From assembly GCF_017744395.1 (NCBI RefSeq), contig NZ_JAGIBI010000003.1, forward strand, positions 248,001-312,000: a stretch of 64,000 bases of DNA. The letters run 5' to 3'. The notes below the pieces were generated by a model, which searched no databases, was not told where the DNA came from, and saw only the letters and a program-made list of their open reading frames with translations. This stretch comes from Herbaspirillum sp. Lineage in GTDB: Bacteria; Pseudomonadota; Gammaproteobacteria; Burkholderiales; Burkholderiaceae_D. Below, one piece after another: positions 32,863-41,862 of the stretch (position 1 is its first letter; each line of letters starts with the position of its first letter). Position numbers and translations under genes: made by a program.

Positions 32863-33504
32863 ATGGCCCGCTCGACCAAGGAAGAAGCGCTGGAAACGCG
32901 CTCGCGCATCCTGGATGCCGCCGAGCTGGTATTCCATGAGCGCGGCGTCTCTCACACGTCGCTGGCCGACGTGGCCAAGGCGGCCGACGTCACGCGCGGC
33001 GCCATCTACTGGCACTTCAAGAACAAGAGCGACCTGTTCGACGCCATGTGCGAACGGGTGACGCTGCCGATGGAAGCGGTGCTGGAAGAAAACGCCAGCC
33101 CGCAGGTGGCCGACCCGCTCGGGCAGTTCCTGCGCAGCGGCGTCTACGTGCTGACGCTGGCGGCCACCGACGAGCATTGCCGCCGGGTGTTCGACATCAT
33201 CTATAACAAGTGCGAATTCGCCGACCATAACGACCCGATCCTGGTGCGGCAGCGCGAATGCCATGCCGACGGCATGCTGCGCCTGGGGCAGATCCTCGCC
33301 AACGCCATCGCGCGCGGGCAGTTGCCGGCCACGCTCAACATCCGCCTGGCGCGCCAGATGGCGCATTCGATCTTCAGCGGCTTGCTGGCCGACTGGTTCT
33401 TCGCGCCGGACAGCTTCGACCTGGTCAAGGACGGCGAGCAGATCCTGGCCGCTTCGCTGCATGCCCTCAAGATCGCGCCTTCGCTGCAAAATCCCGAGGC
33501 TTGA
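32863..33504 (+). CDS. TetR/AcrR family repressor of the RND pump
   Basis: The 213-residue product begins MARSTKEEALETRSRILDAA with an N-terminal helix-turn-helix of TetR type (TSLADVAKAADVTRGAIYWH followed by FKNKSDLF, about residues 28–58). The C-terminal domain has the AcrR/TtgR pattern (PMEAVLEENASPQV, IIYNKCEF, HADGMLRLG). It is divergent from the pump operon and an AcrR-like palindrome lies between them, so it most likely represses the pump and is released by pump substrates. The start has GGAG five bases ahead of the ATG. Closest in form to AcrR, TtgR and MexL-type proteins. Confidence 0.93.
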   Translation: MARSTKEEALETRSRILDAAELVFHERGVSHTSLADVAKAADVTRGAIYWHFKNKSDLFDAMCERVTLPMEAVLEENASPQVADPLGQFLRSGVYVLTLAATDEHCRRVFDIIYNKCEFADHNDPILVRQRECHADGMLRLGQILANAIARGQLPATLNIRLARQMAHSIFSGLLADWFFAPDSFDLVKDGEQILAASLHALKIAPSLQNPEA

Positions 33505-33526
33505 CCGGCTCCTTGCCGTTTGATTC

Positions 33527-34831
33527 TTATTGAGGCGGCGCGGTCAGCAGCGCATTGATCCGCGCCAGGTCTTCCTCGCGCAGCGCGCCGGCCGCCGCCT
33601 TCAGTTTCAAACCGTTCATCAGCGTGTCGTAGCGTGCCCGGGACAGGTCGCGCCGGGTCGAATACAACTGCTGTTGCGCATTGAGCACGTCGATGTTGAT
33701 GCGCACGCCGACCTGGTAGCCCAGCTTGTTGGAGTCCAGCGACGACTGGCTCGACACTTCCGCCGCCTCATACGCCTTCACCTGCGACAAGCCGTTAGCC
33801 ACGCCCAGGTAGGCCTGGCGCGCATTGAGCACGGCCGTGCGGCGCGCATTGTCGAGGTCGGAGCGCGCCTTGTCGGCCAGCGCCACCGCCTCATCCACCT
33901 TGCTGCCGGTGGCAAAGCCGGAGAACAGCGGGATATTCCACTGCACCCCGATCGAATTGCTGTAGCCGCGCCCGTTCAGGTAGGGCGTGCGCACGCTCTT
34001 CTGGTCGGTGAAGTTGCGCGCCGCCACCAGGTCCACCGTCGGCGCGTGGCCGGCGCGGTTGCGCTTGATCTCGCTTTGCGCGATCTCGAGCGCCACCTGC
34101 TGCGCCACCACGCCGTAATTGTCGGATTGGGCGCTGGCGATCCAGGTGTCGATCTGCGCCGGCTGCGGCGGCGCGAGCTTGACGTTGCCGCGCAGCACCG
34201 CCAGCGGCGCCGGCGCCTGGCCGATGATCTGCTGCAGCCTGGCCAGCGCCACGTCGAGGTCGTTCCGGGCCGCGATTTCCTGCGCATTGGCCAGGTCGTA
34301 GCGGGCCTGGGCTTCGTTGGTGTCGGTGATGGTCGAGGTGCCAATCTCGAAATTGCGCTTGGCCGAGGCCAGTTGTTCCGAGATAGCGATCTTTTGCGCG
34401 CCCAGGAAGGACAGCGCGTCCTGCGCCGCCAGCACGTCGAAATAGGCCTGGCCCACGCGCAGGATCAGGTCCTGCTGCGCTTGCGCGAACTGCGCCTCGC
34501 TGGCGGCGACCGAGAGCTTGCCCTGCTTGTAGCTTTCCCAGTTGGCCAGGCGGAACAGCGGCTGGGTCAGTTGCAGCGCGTAGCTGTTGGCCGAGCTGTC
34601 GAAATTCTCGTCCGAACGGGTATAGCTGCCGCCCACGCCGATGTTCGGCAGCAGGCCGGCGCGCCCCTGGGTTTCCTTCTCGCGCCCGGCCGTGAGGGCG
34701 TAGCGCGCGCTGGTGTAGACCGGGTCATTGGCCAGCGCGAGCTGGTAGACCTGCAGCAGGTCGGCGGCGCCGGCGGCGGCATGCAGGGCCAGGCCGGCGG
34801 CCATCAGGGAAGCGAGCAGGGTACGGCGCAT
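33527..34831 (-). CDS. tolC: TolC family outer-membrane channel protein
   Basis: The 434-residue protein has a signal peptide (MRRTLLASLMAAGLALHAAA, cleavage near AAGA) and the TolC pattern: DLLQVYQLALANDPVYTSAR, YTRSDENFDSSANSYALQLT, QPLFRLANWESYKQGK and YDLANAQEIAARNDLDVALA. TolC trimers form the outer-membrane exit duct for type I secretion and RND pumps. It is separate from the OprM-type gene. It lies in the minus-strand order pcm, rhodanese, tolC, which is common in beta-proteobacteria. It could also serve the second RND system (36171–40559), which has no outer-membrane gene of its own; that is an inference. Confidence 0.93.
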   Translation of the reverse strand: MRRTLLASLMAAGLALHAAAGAADLLQVYQLALANDPVYTSARYALTAGREKETQGRAGLLPNIGVGGSYTRSDENFDSSANSYALQLTQPLFRLANWESYKQGKLSVAASEAQFAQAQQDLILRVGQAYFDVLAAQDALSFLGAQKIAISEQLASAKRNFEIGTSTITDTNEAQARYDLANAQEIAARNDLDVALARLQQIIGQAPAPLAVLRGNVKLAPPQPAQIDTWIASAQSDNYGVVAQQVALEIAQSEIKRNRAGHAPTVDLVAARNFTDQKSVRTPYLNGRGYSNSIGVQWNIPLFSGFATGSKVDEAVALADKARSDLDNARRTAVLNARQAYLGVANGLSQVKAYEAAEVSSQSSLDSNKLGYQVGVRINIDVLNAQQQLYSTRRDLSRARYDTLMNGLKLKAAAGALREEDLARINALLTAPPQ

Positions 34832-35026
34832 GGACGGTTTCTCCGGGCGGAACAGGACTAAACAAACGTTGGGAATGCAAGTGCATCGGCGCGGCCGGGC
34901 CGGCGTCGGGCGGAAGGAGTGCGAGCCTCGCGCATGCGGGGCGTTGCAAAGGGAAACGGGGAAATCCGCCGGAAGTTGCCTGCCGCTTGCTGCGCCCGCC
35001 CCGGACGAGGGGCAGGCGCATCGGGC

Positions 35027-35350
35027 TCAGTACGTCGGCATGGACGGGTCGACCTGGTTGGCCCAGGCGTGGACGCCGCCGGTCAGGTTGATGACCTTGG
35101 CAAAGCCCTGGCGTTCGAGGAACGCCGCGACTTGCATGCTGCGCCCGCCGTGATGGCAGATGCAGACCACGGGCTGCGCTTCATCCAGTTCGGAAAAGCG
35201 CCCGGGAATCGTGTTCATCGGGATCAGTTGCGATCCTTCGATGCTGCAGGTGTGGTGTTCCCAGGGTTCGCGCACATCCAGCAGCAGAGGGGTAGGGCGG
35301 TCGGGATCGGCGATCCAGGCGGCCAGGTCCGGGGCGGTGATGTGCTCCAT
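35027..35350 (-). CDS. Rhodanese-like sulfurtransferase
   Basis: The 107-residue single-domain protein has the rhodanese pattern LLLDVREPWEHHTCSIEGSQ and the active-site loop VCICHHGGRSMQVAAF with a catalytic Cys, then GFAKVINLTGGVHAW. Such proteins carry persulfide sulfur to acceptors or act in redox control; this is the GlpE/PspE size class. It lies between pcm and tolC, an arrangement often seen in beta-proteobacteria. The specific acceptor is unknown. Confidence 0.9.
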   Translation of the reverse strand: MEHITAPDLAAWIADPDRPTPLLLDVREPWEHHTCSIEGSQLIPMNTIPGRFSELDEAQPVVCICHHGGRSMQVAAFLERQGFAKVINLTGGVHAWANQVDPSMPTY

Positions 35351-35358
35351 AAAGATTC

Positions 35359-36024
35359 CTAGAAGGTAAAGTGGGAGGGCGCGGCGGCTGCGTGCAGGGG
35401 CTTGGCCAGCGTTTCCACCACGTTGACGGTGTCGAAGTGTTGTTCGGAGGTGCGGGTGATGAGTTTCAGTTCCATCACCGGCGCGGTGCCGACGATGGCC
35501 AGCAGGCGGCCGCCGACTTTCAGTTGCTTGCCGAAGCCTTCCGGCAGGAACGGCAGCGAGCCGGAGATCACGATCACGTCGTATTCGCCGGCCTTGCCGT
35601 CGGCGCCGGTCCAGCCCTGCGCGCCGTTGCCCAGTTGCACGTCGACGTTGGCCACGCCGTAGTCCGACAGGTTCTGCTCGGCCAGCGCCTTGAGTTCCGG
35701 CGAAATTTCGACGGTGGTCACGTGGCGCGCCTTGTGCGCCAGCAGTGCCGCCATGTAGCCCGAACCGGCGCCGATTTCCAGCACGTATTCGTGTTTCTTG
35801 ACGTTGGCTTCCTGCAGGATGCGCGCCTCGATCTTGGGCGCCAGCATGTTTTCGCCGCCCGGCAGCGGGATTTCGGTATCGAAGAAGGCCAGGTTGCGGT
35901 ACGCGGCCGGGACGAAATCTTCACGCTTGACGACCGTCAGCAGGTCCAAAACATCCTGCGCCAGCACGTTCCAGGGGCGGATTTGCTGTTCGATCATGTT
36001 GAAGCGGGCTTGTTCGATATTCAT
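35359..36024 (-). CDS. pcm: Protein-L-isoaspartate O-methyltransferase family protein
   Basis: The 221-residue product starts MNIEQARFNMIEQQIRPWNV and has the SAM-binding motif YVLEIGAGSGYMAALLAHKA, followed by HVTTVEISPELKALAEQNLS. This is the PCMT family, which methylates damaged isoaspartyl residues so that they can be repaired. Many beta-proteobacterial members with this N-terminus are called Pcm but their activity has seldom been tested. I chose ATG 36024; the longer frame to 36174 has no family-like sequence. The rhodanese and tolC genes lie downstream. Confidence 0.9.
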   Translation of the reverse strand: MNIEQARFNMIEQQIRPWNVLAQDVLDLLTVVKREDFVPAAYRNLAFFDTEIPLPGGENMLAPKIEARILQEANVKKHEYVLEIGAGSGYMAALLAHKARHVTTVEISPELKALAEQNLSDYGVANVDVQLGNGAQGWTGADGKAGEYDVIVISGSLPFLPEGFGKQLKVGGRLLAIVGTAPVMELKLITRTSEQHFDTVNVVETLAKPLHAAAAPSHFTF

Positions 36025-36170
36025 GGCAGTAGGCTCAATAGCGACGGAAAGCCGACATTTTATCAAACACCGCCCGGCTAAACAGCCCATGTGCGCCCGG
36101 AAAATGCCCGCAAAAAGCCGCCTGTTGCGGGATTTCCCCGGCGCAACCCGTTGCGGCGGCGAGCCGGCGC

Positions 36171-39100
36171 TCAATCTTCATGGCGTTCTCCCGCCCCGGC
36201 GCCGTCCTGCGCCGGGCCGAACCACTTGCGCTTGGCCCAGGCGCCCAGGTCGTCCAGGTAGGTGTAGGCCACCGGCACCACCACCAGCGTCAGCAGCGAA
36301 GAGGTGATGATGCCGCCGATCACCGCCTGCCCCATCGGCGCGCGCTGCTCGGATCCTTCGGCCACGCCGAAGGCCAGCGGCACCATGCCGAACACCATCG
36401 CCAGCGTGGTCATCAGGATCGGGCGCAGGCGCACGTGGGCCGCTTCCAGCAGCGCGGCGCCGCGCTCCATGCCTTCGCGCCGGGCCTGGTTGGCGAAGTC
36501 CACCAGCAGGATGGCGTTCTTGGTCACCAGGCCCATCAACATGATGAAGCCGATGATGGAGAACATGTTCAGCGTCGAGCGGAACAGCATCAGCGCCAGG
36601 AACACGCCGATCAGCGTCAGCGGCAGCGACGACATGATAGCCACCGGCTGCAGGAAGCTGGCGAACTGCGAGGCCAGGATCATGTAGATGAACACGATCG
36701 CCAGCGCCAGCGCGCCTACCGCGTAGCCGAAGGATTCGTTCATGCTCTTGGTGGAGCCGCCGATCTGGTAGCGGTAGCCCGGCGGCCAGTGCATGCCGTC
36801 CAGCATGGTCTTGATCTGGGCGTTGACCTGCCCGGCCGATACGCCCTGGGCGTTGGCCGACAGTTCGACTTCGCGGTTCAGGTCGCGCCGGTTGATCTGG
36901 TTGGCGCCCAGGGTATGCTGGATCTCGGCCACCTGGCGCAGCGGCACCATGCGCGGCGAGCCGTCTGAATTGGTCTGCGTGCTGGCCAGCATCAGGCGCG
37001 AGAGGTCGTCCACGGTGCTGCGGTCGCTCGGCGCCAGGCGCACGTTGACGTCGTAGTTCTCGTCGTCCGGCGCGCGCCAGCTGCTGGCCGCCTCGCCTGC
37101 CAGCAAGGGCGAGAGCGCATTGCCCAGTTGCGCCACCCCGATGCCCAGGTCGGAACCGATATCGCGCCGCGGCTGGATCGAGATGGTCGGCTTTTGCGCT
37201 TTCAGGCTGGAATCCAGGTCGACCACGCCGGGGATCTGGCGCAGCTTTTGCTGCACCTGGTCCGACAGCCGCGCCAGCTGCTGCAGGTCAGGCCCCAGCA
37301 GGCTGAAGCGGATCTGCTTGTTGTCGCCGCCCACGCCGTCGAGCGTGCCGACGTGGGTCACCGTGATGCCGGCCACCTGCGACAGCTTTTGGCGCAGCAG
37401 CGGCGCCATCTGGCCGGTGGTGAGCGTGCGCTCGGTGCGCGGCTTGAGCCGCACGAACACGGTCGCGTAGTTCTTGCCCTGGGCGTTGCCGGTGTTGACG
37501 GTGCTGTAGATGTCGGTGATCTCGGGGAACTGGCGCAAGATCGCCTCGACCTGGCGCACCTTGCTTTCGGTCAGTTCCAGCGAGGAACCCACCGGCGTGA
37601 AGAAGGTGACGCCGGTTTCGGAATAGTCCGCCTGCGGCACGAACTCGGAACCGATCAGGCCCGAGGCCGGCAGCGCGAAGCCGCCGAGGAAGGTGGCCAG
37701 TGCAATCACCAGCGTCAGCACGCGGTGCTTCAGCGACCAGCGCAGCATTTCCTGGTAGCGCGCCGACAGCCATTGCACCAGGCGCTCGAAGGCATGCAGC
37801 ACGCGGCCGATGGTCTTGTCGTACCAGCCGGCTTTCTTGCCGTGCTCGCCATGCGCATCCGGGTCGGGCCATACCGACGACAGCATCGGATCCAGCGTGA
37901 AGGACACGAACATCGAGATCAGCACGGCCGCCGCCACGGTCACGCCGAACTGGTGGAAGAAGCGCCCGATGATGCCGCCCATGAAGCCCACCGGCAGGAA
38001 CACCGCGACGATCGAGAAGGTGGTGGCCAGCACCGCCAGGCCGATTTCCTGCGTGCCTTCCAGCGCCGCCATGCGGTGCGACTTGAATTTGCCGTGCACC
38101 TTCATGCCGGCATGGCGCACGATGTTTTCCCGCACCACGATGGCGTCGTCGATCAGCAGGCCCACGCACAGCGACAGCGCCATCAGCGTGATCATGTTGA
38201 TGGTGAAGCCGAACATGTACATGAACAGGAAGGTGCCGATCAGCGCCACCGGCAGCGTCAGGCCGGTGATCACGGTGGAGCGCCAGGAGTTCAGGAACAG
38301 GAACACGATCACGATGGTCAGCAGCGCGCCCTCGATCAGGGTGCGGCGCACGTTCTCCACCCCGGTGCGGATCTGGCGCGAGCCGTCCTTGACCACTTGC
38401 AGCGTCACGCCCGGGTACAGCTGCTTCAGGCTGGGTTCCATTTCCTTGATGCTGCGCTTCAAGCCGTCGGCCACATCGATGGTGTTTTGGCCCTGGGCCT
38501 TCAGGATGTCCAGCGCCAGCGTGCGCTGGCCGTTGTACAGCGCCAGCGTCTCCTGCTCTTCCTGGCCGTCGACCACGTTGGCGACCTGCTCCAGCGTGAC
38601 CGGCTGGCCGCCGCGGCGCGCCACGATGATGCGTCTGAAATCCTCCGGGTTCTTCACGCGGCCCTGCACCTGCACCGTCTTTTCCGCATCCAGCATGCGG
38701 ATGGCGCCGGTGGGCAGCTCCTGGTTCTCGTTCCTGACCGCGTCCACCACCTGGTTCACGCCGATGCCCAGCGCCTCCATCTCGGCCGGCTTGACGTAGA
38801 TGTTGACCTGGCGCTTGACGCCGCCCACCAGCGTCACCGAACCCACGCCGCGCACGTTCTCCAGGCGCTTCTTGATGACCTGGTCGGCGATGGTGGTCAG
38901 CTCGCGCAGCGTGCGCGGCTTGGCGTCGGGCGCATTGGTGACCGAGATCGAGAAGATCGGCTGGTCGGCCGGGTCGAAGCGGGTGATGCGCGGCTCGTCA
39001 ACCTCCTTGCGGAAGGCCGACTTCACCAGCGCCACCTTCTCGCGCACGTCTTGCGCGCCCTGGGCCGGGTCGACGGTGAGGTCGAACTGCACGATCACCA

Positions 39101-39368
39101 CCGACAGGCCTTCATACGAGTGCGATACCAGCGTGTCGATGCCGTTGATGGTGTTGACCGATTCCTCGATCTTGCGGGTGACGTCGGATTCGACGTTTTC
39201 CGGCGAAGCGCCGGGGTAGGTGGTCTGCACCACCACCACCGGGAAGGTGATGTCGGGGAACTGGTCGACCCGCATGCGCTGGTAGGAGAACAGGCCCAGC
39301 ACCACGAAGGCCATCATCATCATGGTGGCCAGGACCGGGTTGCCGATCGAGATGCGCGTGAACCACAT
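36171..39368 (-). CDS. RND efflux permease, second system (AcrB/MdtB-like)
   Basis: The 1065-residue protein starts MWFTRISIGNPVLATMMMMA and has the RND layout of 12 membrane helices and two large periplasmic loops. The proton-relay aspartates are in GLLIDDAIVVRENIVRHAG and the lysine partner in LVTKNAILLVDFANQARREG. The stretch HAGMKVHGKFKSHRMAA in the central loop differs from AcrB. Family segments such as QTTYPGASPENVESDVTRKI fit the MdtB/MdtC and OqxB-like branch. It forms an operon with the adaptor gene (3-nt gap) and the TetR gene, with no outer-membrane gene beside it; TolC from 33527–34831 could serve. Substrates unknown. Confidence 0.95.
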   Translation of the reverse strand: MWFTRISIGNPVLATMMMMAFVVLGLFSYQRMRVDQFPDITFPVVVVQTTYPGASPENVESDVTRKIEESVNTINGIDTLVSHSYEGLSVVIVQFDLTVDPAQGAQDVREKVALVKSAFRKEVDEPRITRFDPADQPIFSISVTNAPDAKPRTLRELTTIADQVIKKRLENVRGVGSVTLVGGVKRQVNIYVKPAEMEALGIGVNQVVDAVRNENQELPTGAIRMLDAEKTVQVQGRVKNPEDFRRIIVARRGGQPVTLEQVANVVDGQEEQETLALYNGQRTLALDILKAQGQNTIDVADGLKRSIKEMEPSLKQLYPGVTLQVVKDGSRQIRTGVENVRRTLIEGALLTIVIVFLFLNSWRSTVITGLTLPVALIGTFLFMYMFGFTINMITLMALSLCVGLLIDDAIVVRENIVRHAGMKVHGKFKSHRMAALEGTQEIGLAVLATTFSIVAVFLPVGFMGGIIGRFFHQFGVTVAAAVLISMFVSFTLDPMLSSVWPDPDAHGEHGKKAGWYDKTIGRVLHAFERLVQWLSARYQEMLRWSLKHRVLTLVIALATFLGGFALPASGLIGSEFVPQADYSETGVTFFTPVGSSLELTESKVRQVEAILRQFPEITDIYSTVNTGNAQGKNYATVFVRLKPRTERTLTTGQMAPLLRQKLSQVAGITVTHVGTLDGVGGDNKQIRFSLLGPDLQQLARLSDQVQQKLRQIPGVVDLDSSLKAQKPTISIQPRRDIGSDLGIGVAQLGNALSPLLAGEAASSWRAPDDENYDVNVRLAPSDRSTVDDLSRLMLASTQTNSDGSPRMVPLRQVAEIQHTLGANQINRRDLNREVELSANAQGVSAGQVNAQIKTMLDGMHWPPGYRYQIGGSTKSMNESFGYAVGALALAIVFIYMILASQFASFLQPVAIMSSLPLTLIGVFLALMLFRSTLNMFSIIGFIMLMGLVTKNAILLVDFANQARREGMERGAALLEAAHVRLRPILMTTLAMVFGMVPLAFGVAEGSEQRAPMGQAVIGGIITSSLLTLVVVPVAYTYLDDLGAWAKRKWFGPAQDGAGAGERHED

Positions 39369-39371
39369 CGC

Positions 39372-40559
39372 TCAATGCCCCTGCGGTTGGGGAGCGGGCG
39401 CCGGAGGCTGGCCGGCGCCGCGCTGCAGGATGCGCACCGGCGTGCCGGCGCGCAGGATGCCCAGGTTGGCCTTGACCACCTGCACGCCGGCGGCCAGGCC
39501 GCTGGCGATTTCCACCGCGCCGCCGTCGGCGTTGCGCCCCTGCAGGCCGGTCACCACCGGGCGCCGCGCCAGCACGCCGTTGTCGATCGTGTAGACATAG
39601 GCGTTGCCGTCCTCGACCTGGATCGCGGTGCCCGGCACGGACAGCACGTCGTCCTTCTTTTCCAGCGTCAGGCCGGCGTCGGCAAACATGCCGGCGCGCA
39701 GCAGGCCGTTGGGGTTGTCCACGCGCACATAGACCATGATCGAGCGCGAACCCGACTGCGTGGCCGGGTTGATGCGCACCACGCGGCCGGCCACTTTCTG
39801 CGGCAGGCCTTCGACCGACACCAGCACTTCCTGGCCGGTCTGCACCTTCAGGATGTCGTTGGTCGGCACCGGCGCTTCCAGTTCCATCTGCGACAGGTCG
39901 ACCACGTCCAGCAGCTTGCCGTCGACCGCCACCTTTTCGCCGGGCTGAACGTTGCGCGCGCTGATCATGCCGGCGATCGGCGAGCGCACCACGGTATCGG
40001 CCAGCGCCTTCCTGGCCACTTCCAGCGCGCCGCGCGCGCTGTCGACGTTGGCGCGGGCGATGTCGAACTGGCTGCTGGCGGTATCGAAGGCGTTGCGCGA
40101 GATGAAGCCCTTGTCCAGCAGCATCTGGTTGTTGTTGCGGGTCTGGGTGGCGATTTCCAGCTGGCCCTGCGCGGCCACCAGCGAACCGCGCGCCTGGTCG
40201 ACCTTGGCCTGGTAATCGGCGGTGTCGATGCGGGCCAGCACCTGGCCGGCCTTGACCGCTTCGCCTTCGCGCACCAGCACCTGCTGCACCTCGCCGGCCA
40301 CCCGCGCCTTCACCGAAGCCTGGTTCAGCGCCCGCAGCGCGCCCGACAGCGGCAGCACGCGGCGCAGTTCGCCGGCTTGTACGGTGTACAGGTCGCCGGG
40401 AAGGAATTCCATCGCGGTGGGAATGGCGGCGGCGGAGGCGGTCGCCTGCGGCGCGGCCGGCGCGCCGCGTTTTTTCAACAGCGTCAGCACCGCCATCAGC
40501 AGCACCAGCGCCAGCAAGGTCCATCGCAGCCAGCGGCGTTTCAGGAAGGAAAGCGTCAT
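39372..40559 (-). CDS. RND efflux periplasmic adaptor, second system
   Basis: The 395-residue product starts MTLSFLKRRWLRWTLLALVL, a membrane anchor or signal sequence of about residues 10–27, and then has the adaptor pattern ASVKARVAGEVQQVLVREGE, AVKAGQVLARIDTADYQAKV, a coiled coil, VVRSPIAGMISARNVQPGEK and a C-terminal barrel with GLLRAGMFADAGLTLEK. It has no lipobox, unlike the first adaptor. The gene is followed after 3 nt by its permease gene and preceded by a TetR gene after 61 nt, so it is the second gene of a small operon. Confidence 0.93.
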   Translation of the reverse strand: MTLSFLKRRWLRWTLLALVLLMAVLTLLKKRGAPAAPQATASAAAIPTAMEFLPGDLYTVQAGELRRVLPLSGALRALNQASVKARVAGEVQQVLVREGEAVKAGQVLARIDTADYQAKVDQARGSLVAAQGQLEIATQTRNNNQMLLDKGFISRNAFDTASSQFDIARANVDSARGALEVARKALADTVVRSPIAGMISARNVQPGEKVAVDGKLLDVVDLSQMELEAPVPTNDILKVQTGQEVLVSVEGLPQKVAGRVVRINPATQSGSRSIMVYVRVDNPNGLLRAGMFADAGLTLEKKDDVLSVPGTAIQVEDGNAYVYTIDNGVLARRPVVTGLQGRNADGGAVEIASGLAAGVQVVKANLGILRAGTPVRILQRGAGQPPAPAPQPQGH

Positions 40560-40620
40560 TCGGAAAATCCCGGGTTTGAACCTGCAGACGTGCCGGCAGG
40601 CGTTTTATTGTTTTGGAAGT

Positions 40621-41250
40621 TCAGGCCTTGAGGCCGTTGATGCACAGGTCGATCAGGCTGGCCAGGTAAGCTTGCGGATCGATCGGCGTGATCGAACAGG
40701 GGCCGAAGGAGCGGTCCCACAGCATCAGCATCACCACCGGCGCCACGATCACCTTCTTCAGCGAATCGGCATCGACCCGGCGGAATTCGCCGCGCGCCAT
40801 GCCGCGCTCCAGCATGCGCACGATCATGGCGTCGCTGCGCACGATGACTTCGTCATGGTAGAAGCGCGCCAGCTCCGGGAAATTGCCCGACTCGGCCATC
40901 ATCAGCTTGGTAATGCCATCCAGGCCCGAAGCTTCCACCGCCTGCCACCAGCGCATCACCAGGTCGCGCAGGAGGTCGGCGCTGCTGCCGGGGTAGCTGT
41001 CCACCAGCGTTTCGGCCTCATCCAGCAGCGGCAGCATGTTGGCGCGCACCACCGACTTGAACAGGCTTTCCTTGTTTTCGAAATACAGGTAGAGCGTGCC
41101 CTTGGAAACGCCCGCGCGCGCGGCCACGTCTTCCAGGCGTGTCGCCGCGTAGCCGCGTTCGACGAACAATTGCAATGCCGCCGCCAGCAATTCCTGCGGG
41201 CGGTCTTGCTTGCGGCGTTCCCAACGGGGTTCTTTGGCGGCTTCAGGCAT
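40621..41250 (-). CDS. TetR family repressor of the second RND system
   Basis: The 209-residue product starts MPEAAKEPRWERRKQDRPQE and has the TetR helix-turn-helix TRLEDVAARAGVSKGTLYLY followed by FENKESLFKS (about residues 38–66). The C-terminal ligand domain carries LGNFPELARFYHD-like and ITPIDPQAYLASLIDLCING segments, seen in TetR/AcrR-type regulators next to RND genes. I chose ATG 41250; the longer frame to 41487 is not protein-like. It is the first gene of the operon and probably represses it, together with itself, in the absence of an inducer. Confidence 0.9.
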   Translation of the reverse strand: MPEAAKEPRWERRKQDRPQELLAAALQLFVERGYAATRLEDVAARAGVSKGTLYLYFENKESLFKSVVRANMLPLLDEAETLVDSYPGSSADLLRDLVMRWWQAVEASGLDGITKLMMAESGNFPELARFYHDEVIVRSDAMIVRMLERGMARGEFRRVDADSLKKVIVAPVVMLMLWDRSFGPCSITPIDPQAYLASLIDLCINGLKA

Positions 41251-41331
41251 AGGCGAGCAAGGCGTAGTGCAAAGCTTGGCGCACCGGCGCCCATTGCTGC
41301 TGTAGGCGTGCCGGAGCGAAAAGCGAATGCG

Positions 41332-41346
41332 CCAGTAAATTACCGG
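41332..41346. promoter_or_regulatory. Near-palindrome, candidate TetR operator
   Basis: The 15-bp sequence CCAGTAAATTACCGG reads as two half-sites CCxGTAA and TTACxGG with one central base and one mismatched pair. It lies about 10–25 nt after the putative -10 box of the TetR–adaptor–permease operon, which is a usual place for an autorepressor site. Confidence 0.4.
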
Positions 41347-41355
41347 AGAGTCAGC

Positions 41356-41384
41356 AATGTAAGTGGCAAACGGCATGGCGTCAA
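41356..41384 (-). promoter_or_regulatory. Possible sigma70 promoter of the second efflux operon
   Basis: On the minus strand TTGACG (5 of 6 to the -35 consensus) and TACATT (4 of 6 to the -10) are separated by 17 nt. It lies about 110 nt upstream of the chosen ATG of the TetR gene. Confidence 0.4.
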
Positions 41385-41577
41385 GAATGGGCCGCAGGTG
41401 ATTGGGTAAGCCAATGTAAAGGGATGGTCCGGCAGGGCGCAGGCGCATTGCGACGGACGGCCGGAGCCGGGCAATGAAGCGCGGCAAAGCGGGCGCGAAG
41501 GCGCAGGGAATGGGGGGCGGATGGGGCAGGGCTTAAAATAGCGTCCTTCACGTCTTCCCCGGCCCTTATTGGCCTGA

Positions 41578-41853
41578 ATGCCTTTTTCCATGAATTGCCG
41601 AGATCGTTGCGGTGCCTGCTGCATCGCCCCCTCCATCACCAGCCCAATCCCCGGGATGCCCGACGGCAAGCCGGCCAACGTCCGATGCGTGCAACTGGGG
41701 GATGACGAGCGCTGCCTGATCTTCGGCAAGCCGGAGCGGCCGGCATTCTGCGGCGGTTTGCAGCCTTCGCAAGAGATGTGCGGGGCCACCAGGGAAGAGG
41801 CCATCCAATGGTTGTCTGCGCTGGAGACGTTAACCGCCCCCGCCGCGCACTGA
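41578..41853 (+). CDS. YkgJ family cysteine cluster protein
   Basis: The 91-residue product starts [20 protein letters not shown], with the CxxxCxxCC cluster that defines the YkgJ family, and two further Cys residues in [15 protein letters not shown]. The eight cysteines may bind a zinc ion or an iron–sulfur cluster. The role of the family is not known. It is a single gene on the plus strand between two minus-strand genes, so it has its own promoter. Confidence 0.85.
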   Translation: MPFSMNCRDRCGACCIAPSITSPIPGMPDGKPANVRCVQLGDDERCLIFGKPERPAFCGGLQPSQEMCGATREEAIQWLSALETLTAPAAH

Positions 41854-41862
41854 CTTGCGGCC

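Larger units (their letters stand above)
41251..41577. other. Divergent intergenic region between the second TetR gene and the YkgJ-type gene
   Basis: A 327-bp stretch without a supported gene. On the minus strand a sigma70-like promoter can be read (TTGACG, 17 nt, TACATT at 41356–41384), with a near-palindrome just downstream at 41332–41346. Nothing convincing was seen for the plus-strand gene. Confidence 0.6.

Noticed and set aside
36771..36778. GCGGTAGC inside the second RND permease gene
   Set aside because: Coding sequence in a place where RfaH loading makes no sense; a chance copy of the core.
37128..40631. 1167-codon plus-strand open frame opposite the second RND genes
   Set aside because: Antisense of two clear genes; His/Arg/Gln-rich sequence typical of GC-rich shadows.
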